Source: Ligustrum vulgare | Taxonomy: Eukaryota; Streptophyta; Magnoliopsida; Lamiales; Oleaceae | Reading direction: 5' to 3' | DNA: 64,000 nt | NCBI GenBank assembly: GCA_963555705.1 | Contig: OY743182.1 | Span: forward strand, 55,317,092 to 55,381,091 | Part shown: positions 54,296 through 64,000 of the stretch, one piece after another | Layout of the letters: each line of letters opens with the position of its first letter | How positions within the stretch are numbered: position 1 is the first letter of the stretch | Notes under the pieces: model-generated | Databases searched by the model: none | Seen by the model: the letters and a program-made list of their open reading frames with translations, nothing else | What the model was told of the DNA's origin: nothing | Position numbers and translations under genes: made by a program

Positions 54296-55756
54296 TTGAA
54301 CCATTGTTCGTCCTCGAACAAAGATTCGCAAAGAAAAGAATAGGACTCAAACAATAGATTACAATTTAGAGACTTGAGGTTACAACCCACTTTTCTTTAG
54401 CAAAAATGTTTCATTGCATGATCGGATTGTGTTCGTGTGTGCTAGAGATGCAACGCCCTTTAGTTCTCATCCCAATCATGGCTCGATATGGTTTATTTCC
54501 TTGCACCTCTCGTGTTTGCTCACATCCCAACCATTTATGAGTGACTACGAGGAGAATAATTTCAACCAACTCAAGTGGAAATCAATCACGAAAACCGAGT
54601 TGTTCATGACGTGAATTCAGTCAACACAGTACCCCCGACCACATTCATAGCACCAACCCTAGACCAAGCAATTCAAATTACTCATAAGCATATGTAATGG
54701 GTTTAACACCCTCACAAGATATTTCTCTCTTCGCACAAAGTGTATAAGGGTTAGAATTTTCGCTCAGCTCTCTGCATGGATAAGTCAGTACCACAGATTG
54801 CCTAACTGTCATAACCGGAGCCAACAATAACACAAGTGCAAAGCTAAGGTCTTTATTTGGTTGTAACGGGGCTTCAGGTCAGGTAGGATAAAATGATATA
54901 TTTAGGCTGAGTCGAGAAGGAACTTCGCAAACCAAGTCAATTCATAATGACATTACTTCCTTTTCCCCTTGATATGAACTTCATTGTTTCCCGCTACCCA
55001 ACTTATTCAAACTTGAATCTCTTCTTTTCTTTTCTTTTCTTTTCTTTTCTCCCCTTTTTTTCACAAGTTGAGTGTTTGACATCCTCAACTACTAATTTTC
55101 ATGATGAACCTCCTTTTCATTGCTTTTTCTCTTTCGATTTTTTTTTCCTCTCTCTTTTTTTTTTTTTTTTTCAAATAAGGAATTCAACTTTTTCTCAATC
55201 ACAAGATAGAATTTCAATCCCCTAAATTCAGTCCATTACACGGCCATCGCCCAACACAAGATAATCATTTTCAACTTCTTAGACTTAGACCATAGCACAA
55301 TCCTCAATCAACAAAAGCTTGCGAATCCCTTCTCTTATGGGTTCAAAACAGAGACAATGCGAAAGAAAGGGTATTCGTGGCTTGTAGCGTGGCATAAAAA
55401 TTCAAAGAAAGGCTAAGGTTCAAACGGGCTTCTAATGGTCCATGTAGCAAGGTAGGCTCTTTTAGCAAGTCAAATTTGGCTTAACCTATTGCCTTTACTA
55501 TAATTTGCACTTGAATCAAGAAGCTACAACTGTATGGACAAGAAAGCACATCCAAGCATAACCCAACCATGCAGGACACACATCAAAGAATTACGATCTC
55601 ATCAGTATTAAAAACAACTATTAGGTTCAAAAGCTCACAAATTATGGTATTCATGTGTTTTTCCCATCCAATTATGAGTTATAGGTCATTGCTTGATCTT
55701 CATTCCAAATCTAAGTCCATTGGTCAAGGATAACGGTTAAAAGTATTCAAACCATG
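54296..55756 (-). other. 3' untranslated region of the Athila-type element
   Basis: Non-coding, with a TTTTC run at about 55024-55050 and T-rich DNA to 55180. Long non-coding stretches between the last ORF and the polypurine tract are usual in Athila elements. No further ORF is supported. Confidence 0.6.
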
Positions 55757-57258
55757 ACTACTGTTCACCTGATATCTCGCGATGCGAGATATCCCCGCAA
55801 GTGCACGGGTCGTGAGAAGTAATAAAATGGACCTTAGAGCCCGAATTATCGTTCCCACGAGGACTGCTATTAATTACCGAAATATTTCAGTTCTTAACTT
55901 TATTTGAACAAATGAAAATCGTTTTAAGAATAAAAATCTAGAATTAAGAAATTGAACTAATGAATTAAAAAGAATTGTTAATTTGTTTTGTTTTCAAATA
56001 AGATTGTAAAGTAGTTGGGATTCACGAATTCACCTAACTAATTAAATCAATTCCAATTCCAGTTTTATTTCCTATTTGTGTGTTCGGTCGAATTCACTAA
56101 TTTCAATTGAGATTCATCTCTCGAGTTTAAATCAATCCTACCTAAATAAGTCAACCTTGTATCTCTACAGCGGGTCCGAATATTCACACACGACCGCAAT
56201 AATTACAAGAGTATATCTCTATCTCTCGTTCAATTACCGGATTTATTACCTAGATCTATGTTATTAACTCACCTCTCGGATTATGGAAATAACACATGAA
56301 ATCATGAATAAGTGGCCAGTTCAATCACGCATTAAACGCAATAATAAATCAACACATGCATTAAAGCGTGAAAATACGGAATATGGAATTAAAATAATTA
56401 ACTAGGCTACATCGTTCATCCCAACATTAAAATTAGTTACACATCATCATGAAATAACAAAAACAGTAAAAATAAACGTTCATTGAAAAACAATATAAAG
56501 AATGGAAAGATTGCACCAATTATCAATTCTTCAATTGTTTTCAATTCACGCCCCTCTGCTATGCTTGATTCTCCAAGAATTTGATGTTGAATTCTGTGTT
56601 GTAGCTCGTTCTATGGAGAGGCAAAGGTCCCATATTCGTGCCTCTTATGTTGTATATATATCTTTTGGAGAAAACCTAGGTCAAGAAGAGAAAAGTCTGA
56701 TAAAAATCGCGAGAAAAAGCCCACAGTTGGCCCAGCCGGATACTCACGCGATCGCGTGGTATCAACCCTAGCGATCGCGTGGACTTCATTAAAACTCTCG
56801 GGTTACAATTTTGAGTCTTCTCGCGATCGCTTGGTGTGTGACCAGCGATCGCGACTTCATCATTCTTCCGGCTGTGCAAGTTAGTCCCTGACTTTTAATT
56901 GCACCTTCATTCCTCAACTTTCAATTGTTGCAATTTAGTCCCCAAACTTTATCTTCTTCTCGGTTTGACCATTCAAGCTCTTAATTCATTCAATTAGGTC
57001 CTCCAACCTCTGATTTAGTCACTTTGGCACCAAGCATGTTTCCCGGCTGTTGTCACAAACTCCTCACTTGTCCAATTTAGCTCCAATTAACATCCAATCG
57101 TGTCATTTTTCCATTAATTGCTTCATTCTTCTTCAATTGGGACATTTTCTGAAAGGTAAACAAATAAACATAAATTAAATAGAAAATATTCCCAAATGAC
57201 AATAATTAATCCTAATTTAGACATACAAATAAGTGTATAAAATACACTTATCAACTAC
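55757..57258 (-). mobile_element. Solo LTR nested in the Athila-type element, TSD ACTAC
   Basis: The 1492-bp unit 55762-57253 (TGTTCACC...ACTTATCA on the plus strand) is flanked by ACTAC at 55757-55761 and 57254-57258. On its own strand it starts TGATAAGTGT, like the Athila-type LTRs, but the body is different. GCGATCGC cores at 56748, 56771, 56823 and 56845 form two pairs spaced 23 and 22 bp, with the pairs 75 bp apart. A TATA-like TATATATAC lies at about 56652-56662, roughly 90 bp downstream on its strand. Confidence 0.85.
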
Positions 57259-57686
57259 TCACAAAAGTATAACAATTGGGACATTCAGGGTTATATATGT
57301 AGGAATAATCTGTCTATCGTAGGTTGGGTTGACTCGGTTGTAGATATTTGACAATTTTACTTTTCATTTCCAACCTATTTGTGAAGTTTTGGACGAGATG
57401 ATCTCTACGTGCTCAATTTATATCCAATTATGCAATGATTTTTTTCAAAAATTGCACCAAAAGTGGGGTTGCTTCCTATCAAAGTATGGTTTAGGACCTA
57501 AGTCGCATAGATAGGTAGCAAAAACAGCTAACAAGATCAAAATGAATTTTAAAGATTCGATTACAGAGAGAAATTGAATTAGATAAGCTTACAGTCAAGT
57601 TAATCCCCCCCCCCACACTTAGACAATACAATGTCCACATTGAAAAGTAAAACAATAAAAGGGAAAAAAGAAGAAACTCCCTCGGT

Positions 57687-59561
57687 CTATTGTGGAGGTT
57701 GATCATCTCGAGCTCTCTGCAATTGCCGAATCTCCTCCCGAATGGCCCGCTGCTCCTCTAGTAGAAGCTGCTGATCTTCTTGCATGGCATTCAGCTGGGT
57801 TTGGAAGGCTTGCATCATGCCTAGCATCTGTAGCTCAAAAGGGGTAGGAGCATTTGGCTGTTGTGGCGCTTCCCGTGCTGCGGGTTCCTCGGCGCCCTGA
57901 TCATCATCGGAGTCCCCTGATTCATTATCCCCGTGACCCCGCTTCGCGGTGATCTGCCTATGAGCATTCTCCAAACTCGCCTTAGTGAGGAGATTCCCAT
58001 GCCCCAAGGTGTCGTCACTTACTGCAGCGGGAACCCTTTGAGCCCGGCATAAGGCGGTGATTAAACATGGGAACGGCATGCCTCGCTTCTGCGGTATCAA
58101 GCTGGCGTATATGGATATCGTATCATAGATGTGCTGCCCCAAGTCAAACTTGATCCCCATGGTAATGTCATAGTAGACCCGGAGGTAGCGAATAGACACC
58201 GTGGTGAGGCTAGTAGAGGGGAAGAGACTCCCCAACCCCCACTGATGCAGGTACCAGGCGTCCTACTGTAGATCCCGATTCTTATAGTGTGGAAGAATGA
58301 TATTCAGGGAGTCATGGAGTTCAGGCTTCAGAGCCCAATGGAGCACCTCCTGATCCGAAAAGAAAACGCCCGCATTCGATGTCATGGGGACAGATCCAGT
58401 GCCATTTAACCCCAAGTGGTGTTCCACCACTTCCTTATCAAATTTGATTCTCTTCCCCTCAACTCTAGTGTGGTGAAAGTCAAGGGAACCCTCGTCACCA
58501 ATTTCTTTGTTGAACTGGGTGTAGAATTTGTACACCAGCGGGGGGTTCCCAAACGGTAAATCACTCACGAATTTGATCCATCCGAATTCAACGAAGAGGG
58601 ACCAAAATCGGCGCGGGGCAATGATGGTGTCAGCGCTCCTCCATTCCTGAAAGTCCTCTGGGAGGAATAGCCGCTCCTTTATGCAAAGCTTAGACTGGCT
58701 CTTCTCCTGGCGGGGCTCAGATGAGGAGTCCCCCACCACTTGCTTTCCTTTCTTTGCCAGTGGAGCCATAGAAAATCCTGCAAAAGGAAAAAATTACGAA
58801 TGACTAAGTCGAGCAGAATAGGAATGTAAAAGAAAACGCGTGCAAAGTAAGTACTGCATGGCGGTTAAAGCCTAAAATCGGAAAACAATGCCAACACGAA
58901 AGGCAGAGTGCACAAGCAAGACATGGAAGGAACCAAATCTTGGGAAGAAGTGTATAAATAATTGTAGATGCTCCCATATCACATGACGGAAGATGGCATA
59001 AGTACAAGGGTCTAACGTGATTTCGTTATATGGCACACATCAAGTGTAAGGCATGCGATATTTGTCAACCCCATGTGACACTATCCAATATGACAAACCA
59101 AAACAAAGGTGTAGAGTCACAATCGAAGCCAATGCGGGTTTAAAGAGTGGAGTACAGAACTTAAATAACCATTAAACATATATAACAAGTGATGAAGAAT
59201 ATGCAAAGTACCCCAAGACCTCAACAAGATCAAGCACCAAACTTTCCTCACCATTGAACTCCTATCACGACGTGAAAACACTTATACTAGCATAATAGGG
59301 AGATTGGAGTTGAAGTTGGAAGCTAACCAACACTTCAAGCTCTCCTCAACATTTCATCGAACACTTAGAGTGCATACATATAGGAGATGGTATGGATGAG
59401 AAGTACATAGAAAGGCCATGCCCCAAATCACAAACATATAATCAAAAAGCACAGACAATCATTGGAAGGGCGAGAAAAATTCGAAACATCCATATATGTA
59501 AGGAACCATTACCCAAGCCAAAAGGAAGAAGAAGGATATAGGAAGGCATACCTTGCACCAT
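57687..59561 (-). pseudogene. Spliced accessory ORF downstream of Athila pol, interrupted by a stop
   Basis: Main frame 58769-57687 (360 codons) sits where Athila elements carry their extra or env-position ORF. Residues 30-165 resemble the 'putative plant transposon protein' domain (IAPRRFWSLFVEFGWIKF, PLVYKFYTQFNKEIGD, VEHHLGLNG). The C-terminal part has an acidic linker and a coiled coil (QLNAMQEDQQLLLEEQRAIR). No signal peptide or membrane segment is visible, so an envelope role is not supported. An in-frame TAG at 58263-58265 splits it. Upstream, exon 1 with an ATG at 59561-59559 and donor CAAG|GTATGCC (59551), plus acceptor TTTTGCAG|GATTTT (exon 2 from 58777), would add six residues in frame before the internal ATG at 58769. 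The intron is 773 bp. The function is unknown. Confidence 0.75.
58778..59551 (-). other. Predicted leader intron of the Athila accessory gene
   Basis: GT at 59551-59550 and AG at 58779-58778. The donor context CAAG|GTATG and acceptor TTCCTTTTGCAG|G are both strong. The interior has no supported ORF; short frames near 58.8-59.0 and 59.45-59.68 kb are not protein-like. Confidence 0.6.
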
Positions 59562-59703
59562 GGAAACAAGAGAAGTATGGGATGAAGGAGAGACCAAATA
59601 TCTTCTTCGTGCCAACAGATTGACGGGGTAGATAATGGAGAAATGGCGAGGAAGAAAAGTGGACGGAGAGGGGGACACAAAGAGAGGTTATGCGCGAGGG
59701 TTG

Positions 59704-59713
59704 CCTTTTAAAA
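59704..59713 (-). promoter_or_regulatory. TATA-like box of the Athila accessory gene
   Basis: TTTTAAAAGG on the minus strand lies about 18 bp after the last palindrome of the array at 59731-59872 and about 145 bp upstream of the exon 1 ATG. It is the proposed core promoter. Confidence 0.45.
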
Positions 59714-59730
59714 TTCTGAAAAAACCAGAC

Positions 59731-59872
59731 TCACGGCCGTGAATGTATGACTTATGGCCGTAAGTCACATTCTGAAAAAAAAAATTCAAAGAAACAATTA
59801 CGGCCGTAATGAGGCCTCTGTGTAAAAACTGAAAATGAGTTACGGCCGTAAAAAGTTATCTTACGGCCGTAA
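59731..59872. promoter_or_regulatory. Paired-palindrome array inside the Athila element, after pol
   Basis: 12-mers start at 59731 (TCACGGCCGTGA, itself a perfect palindrome), 59752 (TTATGGCCGTAA), 59798, 59840 and 59861. In-pair spacing is 21 and 21 bp; the 59798 copy has lost its partner. The array lies between the pol stop and the accessory gene's TATA-like box, not in an LTR. Confidence 0.75.
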
Positions 59873-60059
59873 CAAGGCCACTGTAAAATCCATCTTTCTT
59901 TTTTCTTTTTTTTTTTGGAACTGACTAAATAGACTAAAATTAACCAAAAATGAAACTACGAGAATAAAAATTTGAGGAGATAAAGGAACTCCCCTCTCGG
60001 GTTGCCTCCCGAGCAGCGCCTTTGTTTACCGTCGTTGGCTCGACTGTGTCCGTGCGGAA

Positions 60060-63000
60060 CTATTGCCCTTTGTTGGCGTTTTCCAGTGCAATCACCTCCA
60101 AGTTCTCAGTTTGGAATCCCTCATAATACGGCTTGAGACGGTGCCCATTGACCTTGAATTGTTTATCCGTGCGCAAGCTCCTAATATCGACTGCACCGTG
60201 GGGAGATACATTAGTAACAACAAATGGACCTACCCAACGAGAACGAAGCTTACCTGGGTGTAATTTGAGCCGGGATTGAAATAGTAGCACTTTCTGACCC
60301 TCACAAAAGCTCTTTCGAGAAATGCGTTGATCGTGGAAGGCTTTAGTTCGATCTTTATAGATCATTGCATTTTCATAAGCCTCATTCTGTATTTCGTCCA
60401 ATTCCTGCAATTGGAGCTTCCTATGATCTCCTACCGCGCCCCAATCCATATTACACTGCTTGATGGCCCAATAAGCTTTATGCTCGAGTTCCACCGGGAG
60501 GTGGCATGGTTTTCCAAATACCAATCGATATGGAGACATACCAATTGGTGTCTTGTAAGCGGTTCTGTAGGCCCATAAAGCATCATCGAGGCGAATGCTC
60601 CAATCCTTCCGGTCCGGTTGAATTGTTTTCTCTAGGATGGACTTTACCTCCCTATTGGAAATTTCTGCCAGTCCGCTAGTTTGGGGGTGATACGCTGTTG
60701 ATACCCGGTGCATCACTCCATATTTCGGTAACAAGGCTTCAATGGTTCGGTTGCAAAAGTGCGTCCCTCTGTCACTGATCATAGCTCGGGGTATTCCAAA
60801 CCTGCTAAAAATGACAGTTTTTACAAAATCCGCAACCACTTTAGCGTCATTAGTATGGGTGGCCTTTGCCTCCACCCATTTTGAAACATAATCGACATCT
60901 AAAAGGATGTAATTACAACCAAACGACGAGGGAAAGGGTCCCATGAAACCAATGCCCCAAACGTCAAAAATCTCACATACAATAATGGGGTTTTGAGGCA
61001 TTTGATCTCGTTGGGATAAGTTACCTATTCTTTGGCAATTATCGCAGGACTTACAAAAAATGTACACATCCTTGAAAAGGTTCGGCCAAAAGAACCCACT
61101 CTCCAATACCTTTTGCGCCGTCCTTCTAGGTCCAAAATGGCCACCGCATGCATATGAATGGCAAAAGGTGAGGATGGATTGATGTTCTGATTCCGGCACG
61201 CACCTTCTAATGATTTGGTCGGGGCATCTCTTCCACAGGTACGGGTCATCCCAAATGTAATATTTAGCGTCGCTCCTCATCTTATGCTTTTGTGCTTGCA
61301 AAAAACCAGTAGGAATTAGTTTAGCAGTCATGTAATTTACCAAATCAGCATACCATGGGGGATTTGCTTCGATGGCAAATAAACCCTCATCTGGGAAGGT
61401 TTCACGCAGAGGTAGGTCGTCCTCTGGTTTTACTACCCGGCTAAGATGGTCGGCAACTACATTTTCAGACCCCACCTTATCTTTGATTTCCAAGTCAAAT
61501 TCTTTTAATAAAAGTATCCAGCGGATGATTCTAGGCTTCGCATCTTTTTTTACAAATAAGTGCCGTAAAGCTGCATGATCTGTAAAAATAATCACTTTAG
61601 TACCCAATAAATAAGGACGAAATTTTTCTAAAGCAAATACCACAGATAGAAGTTCCTTTTCAGTAGTGGTATAGTTGGCTTGAGCCTGATTCAGGGTTCG
61701 GGAGGTATAGTAAATCACATGGGCCGCTCTCCCAACCCGTTTCCCTAGAACTGCCCCCACTGCATAGTCACTGGCGTCACACATTATTTCGAATGGAAGA
61801 TCCCAGTTTGGCGGTTGAATGATCAGGGGTGTAGTTAGCCGCTCCTTTAGTTGGTCAAAGGCCTTTTTGCATAGCTCGGTGAAATTAAATGGAACATCAT
61901 TTTGCAACAAATTGCACAATGGTGATACAATTTTGGAAAAATCCTTGATGAACCTGCGATAGAACCCTGCATGCCCAAGAAAAGATCGTATATCCCGCAC
62001 ATTGGCGGGGTAAGGTAATGCAGATATGATGTCTACCTTAGCCTTATCAACTTCTATTCCCTTTTCCGACACTACGTGTCCTAGCACAATTCCCTTATCT
62101 ACCATAAAATGGCATTTTTCCCAATTTAAGACTAAGTTAGTGTCAATGCAACGTTTCAAAATTAATGAGAGATTATCCAGGCACGCATCAAATGAATCAC
62201 CCCACACACTAAAATCGTCCATAAACACTTCTATAATATGCCCTATGTATTCAGAAAAAATGCTCATCATACAACGTTGAAACGTTGCAGGAGCATTACA
62301 CAAACCGAAGGGCATTCTTCTATATGCAAACGTGCCAAATGGACAAGTAAAAGTGGTTTTCTCCTGATCTTCTGGAGTTATGACAATTTGAAAATATCCT
62401 GAGAAACCATCTAAAAAACAATAATGGGAATGACCAGCTAATTTCTCTAACATTTGATCTATGAAGGGAAGGGGAAAATGGTCTTTTCGAGTGTCAGCAT
62501 TTACCTTCCTGTAGTCGATGCATACCCGATAACTAGTTTGGACCCTAGTTGGTACAAGTTCCCCATCTTTGTTTTCTACCACCGTTACCCCGGATTTCTT
62601 TGGCACCACTTGGACTGGACTGATCCACTTGCTGTCTGAGATTGGGTAAATCATCCCTGCTCCTAGCAGTTTCAAAATTTCTTTCTTCACCACGTCCATC
62701 ATTGTCGGATTTAGCCTTCGCTGGGCTTGTCTCGATGGTTCAGCTCCTTCCTCAAGCAATATTCGATGCATGCAGAGTGACGGGCTGATTCCTTTGATAT
62801 CCGCGATGGTCCAACCAATCGCCTCCCTGTGCTCCCGAAGGACCCGAACAAGTTTGTCTTCTTCCAGATTGGTGAGGTTGGATGAAACAATTACGGGAAG
62901 AGATTCTTCATCACCAAGAAACACATATTTCAGATGGGCGGGGAGAGATTTCATTTCCACCACTGGGGCCAGCAAGATAGAAGGTAGCAATTTGTTAGGA

Positions 63001-64000
63001 TAGTCTGTCAGTTGAATTGTTTTTACGGTGTACCTGTGTGGTGTAGGCCTCAGTGAATCAAGTGCAGTAATTTCATCCTGTAATTCCTTGCTTATACCCA
63101 TGTCGCTGTCATCATCTTGCCTGAGCGACTCCACGATAGCTGTTTCTAGCTCGTCCCTGCAATTTAACTTGAAAATTTTCTGCACAGCAGGGGTAATGTC
63201 ATTAATAGAATAAACAGCACATACATCATTTGGGTGTTTCATGGCGTCGTAGATATTAAATTGCACTACTTCCCCATTGAATTCCATGGTCAACACCCCT
63301 TTTCTTACATCAATAATGGTTTGGGAGGTCCACAAAAATGGTCTTCCTAACAGTATAGGGGTAGAATTAGGGGAGTGATCATCATTCATATCTAATATGT
63401 AAAAGTCTGCCGGAAACACCAACCCCCCTACTTGCACTAAAACGTCCTCAACTACCCCGTCTGGATATGCATTGGAACGGTCGGCTAGTTGGATGATAAC
63501 ATCTGTTTTAGTCATTTTGGTAAGATTTAATGCAATGTAAGTGGATCTAGGCATTACATTAATGGATGCTCCTAAATCTATTAGTGCATGATTTACCTTG
63601 GTGTTACCTATTTGACATGGCACAGTGAACATACCGGGATCCTTACCCTTTTGAGGCAATTTCCTTTGAAATAAGGCCGAAACGCTTTCCCCCATTCTTA
63701 CCTTCTCGTTTCCCACCAGTCTCCGTTTTCTAGTGCATAAATCCTTTAAAAATTTTGCATACCGGGGGACTTGCTTGATGGCCTCTAGTAGCGGGATATT
63801 GATTTCAACCTTTCTGAACATCTCCAACATCTCTTTTTCTTTGCTTTCCTTGTTCGTCTTTGCTAACCTGCTAGGAAAAGGTGGAGGTGTTAGTTTAACA
63901 TTTAAATGGGAGTCAGTTTTTACCTCAGGTTTTTGCGAAGCGTCGTTTCTTTTCCCGACTCCTTCCGTTTCGGGTGCAGCCGGTTCCAATTGCGGACCCT
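60060..64000 (-). CDS. Athila-lineage Pol: protease - RT - RNase H - integrase, partial
   Basis: One uninterrupted frame of more than 1300 codons, still open at the window edge, so the true start and gag are outside. The aspartic protease is near 63590 ([13 protein letters not shown], the DLGAS form typical of Athila). RT runs from about 62680 to 62080 ([25 protein letters not shown]). RNase H is at about 61800-61450 ([12 protein letters not shown]). Integrase has an HHCC finger ([22 protein letters not shown]) near 61160-61030 and a D-D-E core ([11 protein letters not shown], with G at the usual first Asp position; [21 protein letters not shown]). The apparent change of the first catalytic Asp (WGIDF to WGIGF) may inactivate integration. 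Otherwise no stop or frameshift is visible. Confidence 0.9.
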   Translation of the reverse strand, partial: GPQLEPAAPETEGVGKRNDASQKPEVKTDSHLNVKLTPPPFPSRLAKTNKESKEKEMLEMFRKVEINIPLLEAIKQVPRYAKFLKDLCTRKRRLVGNEKVRMGESVSALFQRKLPQKGKDPGMFTVPCQIGNTKVNHALIDLGASINVMPRSTYIALNLTKMTKTDVIIQLADRSNAYPDGVVEDVLVQVGGLVFPADFYILDMNDDHSPNSTPILLGRPFLWTSQTIIDVRKGVLTMEFNGEVVQFNIYDAMKHPNDVCAVYSINDITPAVQKIFKLNCRDELETAIVESLRQDDDSDMGISKELQDEITALDSLRPTPHRYTVKTIQLTDYPNKLLPSILLAPVVEMKSLPAHLKYVFLGDEESLPVIVSSNLTNLEEDKLVRVLREHREAIGWTIADIKGISPSLCMHRILLEEGAEPSRQAQRRLNPTMMDVVKKEILKLLGAGMIYPISDSKWISPVQVVPKKSGVTVVENKDGELVPTRVQTSYRVCIDYRKVNADTRKDHFPLPFIDQMLEKLAGHSHYCFLDGFSGYFQIVITPEDQEKTTFTCPFGTFAYRRMPFGLCNAPATFQRCMMSIFSEYIGHIIEVFMDDFSVWGDSFDACLDNLSLILKRCIDTNLVLNWEKCHFMVDKGIVLGHVVSEKGIEVDKAKVDIISALPYPANVRDIRSFLGHAGFYRRFIKDFSKIVSPLCNLLQNDVPFNFTELCKKAFDQLKERLTTPLIIQPPNWDLPFEIMCDASDYAVGAVLGKRVGRAAHVIYYTSRTLNQAQANYTTTEKELLSVVFALEKFRPYLLGTKVIIFTDHAALRHLFVKKDAKPRIIRWILLLKEFDLEIKDKVGSENVVADHLSRVVKPEDDLPLRETFPDEGLFAIEANPPWYADLVNYMTAKLIPTGFLQAQKHKMRSDAKYYIWDDPYLWKRCPDQIIRRCVPESEHQSILTFCHSYACGGHFGPRRTAQKVLESGFFWPNLFKDVYIFCKSCDNCQRIGNLSQRDQMPQNPIIVCEIFDVWGIGFMGPFPSSFGCNYILLDVDYVSKWVEAKATHTNDAKVVADFVKTVIFSRFGIPRAMISDRGTHFCNRTIEALLPKYGVMHRVSTAYHPQTSGLAEISNREVKSILEKTIQPDRKDWSIRLDDALWAYRTAYKTPIGMSPYRLVFGKPCHLPVELEHKAYWAIKQCNMDWGAVGDHRKLQLQELDEIQNEAYENAMIYKDRTKAFHDQRISRKSFCEGQKVLLFQSRLKLHPGKLRSRWVGPFVVTNVSPHGAVDIRSLRTDKQFKVNGHRLKPYYEGFQTENLEVIALENANKGQ

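Larger units (their letters stand above)
52841..64000 (-). mobile_element. Athila-type Ty3/gypsy element, minus strand, running off the window
   Basis: Read on the minus strand, the window holds pol (64000-60060), a palindrome array and promoter-like region, a spliced accessory gene (59561-57687), a long 3' untranslated region with a nested solo LTR, a polypurine tract (54295-54283) and the 3' LTR (54282-52841). The protease motif [10 protein letters not shown], the RT motif FMDDFSVWG and an extra ORF after pol place it in the Athila lineage. It is inserted in gag of a plus-strand gypsy element. Its own gag, 5' LTR and TSD lie beyond 64000. Confidence 0.88.

Noticed and set aside
55762..57253. 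Alternative left edge at 55770 (TGATATCTCG)
   Set aside because: That edge gives no target-site duplication, whereas 55762 gives a perfect ACTAC on both sides.
57687..58769. Envelope protein in the env position
   Set aside because: No signal peptide, transmembrane segment or cysteine pattern was seen; the sequence resembles a plant transposon-associated domain with a coiled coil.

Overview
The window is nuclear DNA of a flowering plant, most likely a eudicot. It is AT-rich, has two plant-type host genes (one intronless, one with eight introns), and is otherwise filled with LTR retrotransposons, solo LTRs and MITEs. I cannot name the species. All calls come from reading the sequence; no database was searched.

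Host genes. (1) 3811-5793 (+): an intronless 660-residue MYC2-type bHLH transcription factor of jasmonate signalling. It has a ten-codon upstream ORF ending nine bases before its start, and two MITEs immediately upstream of its TATA box. (2) 38924-35533 (-): a nine-exon subtilisin-like serine protease, SBT2 type, 804 residues. The exon phases close exactly, all four catalytic residues are present, and one intron is GC-AG. Short ORFs near 17.4, 32.8 and 34.9 kb are unrecognised.

Layout. 1-3.4 kb: AT-rich flank with two MITEs. 3.4-5.8 kb: the bHLH gene. 8.49-10.13 kb: a complete non-autonomous LTR element (TSD ACTTT). 14.47-15.79 kb: an Athila-family solo LTR (TSD CCACT). 17.6-18.1 kb: a third MITE. 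20.3-22.05 kb: a fold-back repeat with a solo LTR in its loop (TSD ACAAT). 22.50-32.32 kb: a complete Ty3/gypsy Tat-lineage element (TSD GGTGC) with broken gag-pol, two tandem-repeat blocks and a spliced antisense gene. 35.5-38.9 kb: the protease gene. 39.12-43.97 kb: a young Ty1/copia element (TSD CTTAC). 44.04-50.34 kb: a second, decayed copia element (TSD AAAGA). About 51.0-52.84 kb: the left end of another Ty3/gypsy element, interrupted in gag by a minus-strand Athila-type element that runs off the window (52.84-64.0 kb) and itself contains a solo LTR (55.76-57.25 kb, TSD ACTAC).

Most unusual signal. Three LTRs from two unrelated gypsy families carry the same array, upstream of the TATA-like box where one is visible: four pairs of the palindrome TTACGGCCGTAA, with the two members of a pair 20-22 bp apart (about two helical turns) and pairs repeating mostly every 64-75 bp. 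A further copy lies inside the Athila-type element between pol and its accessory ORF. It is followed by a TATA-like box, a short leader and an intron whose splicing joins an upstream ATG in frame to the accessory ORF. It looks like an internal promoter built from the LTR module. Two other solo LTRs have the same layout with a different palindrome (core GCGATCGC).

Genome dynamics. The two copia insertions and the gypsy nest all lie upstream of the protease gene. Only about 190 bp of native DNA separates its ATG from the first LTR.
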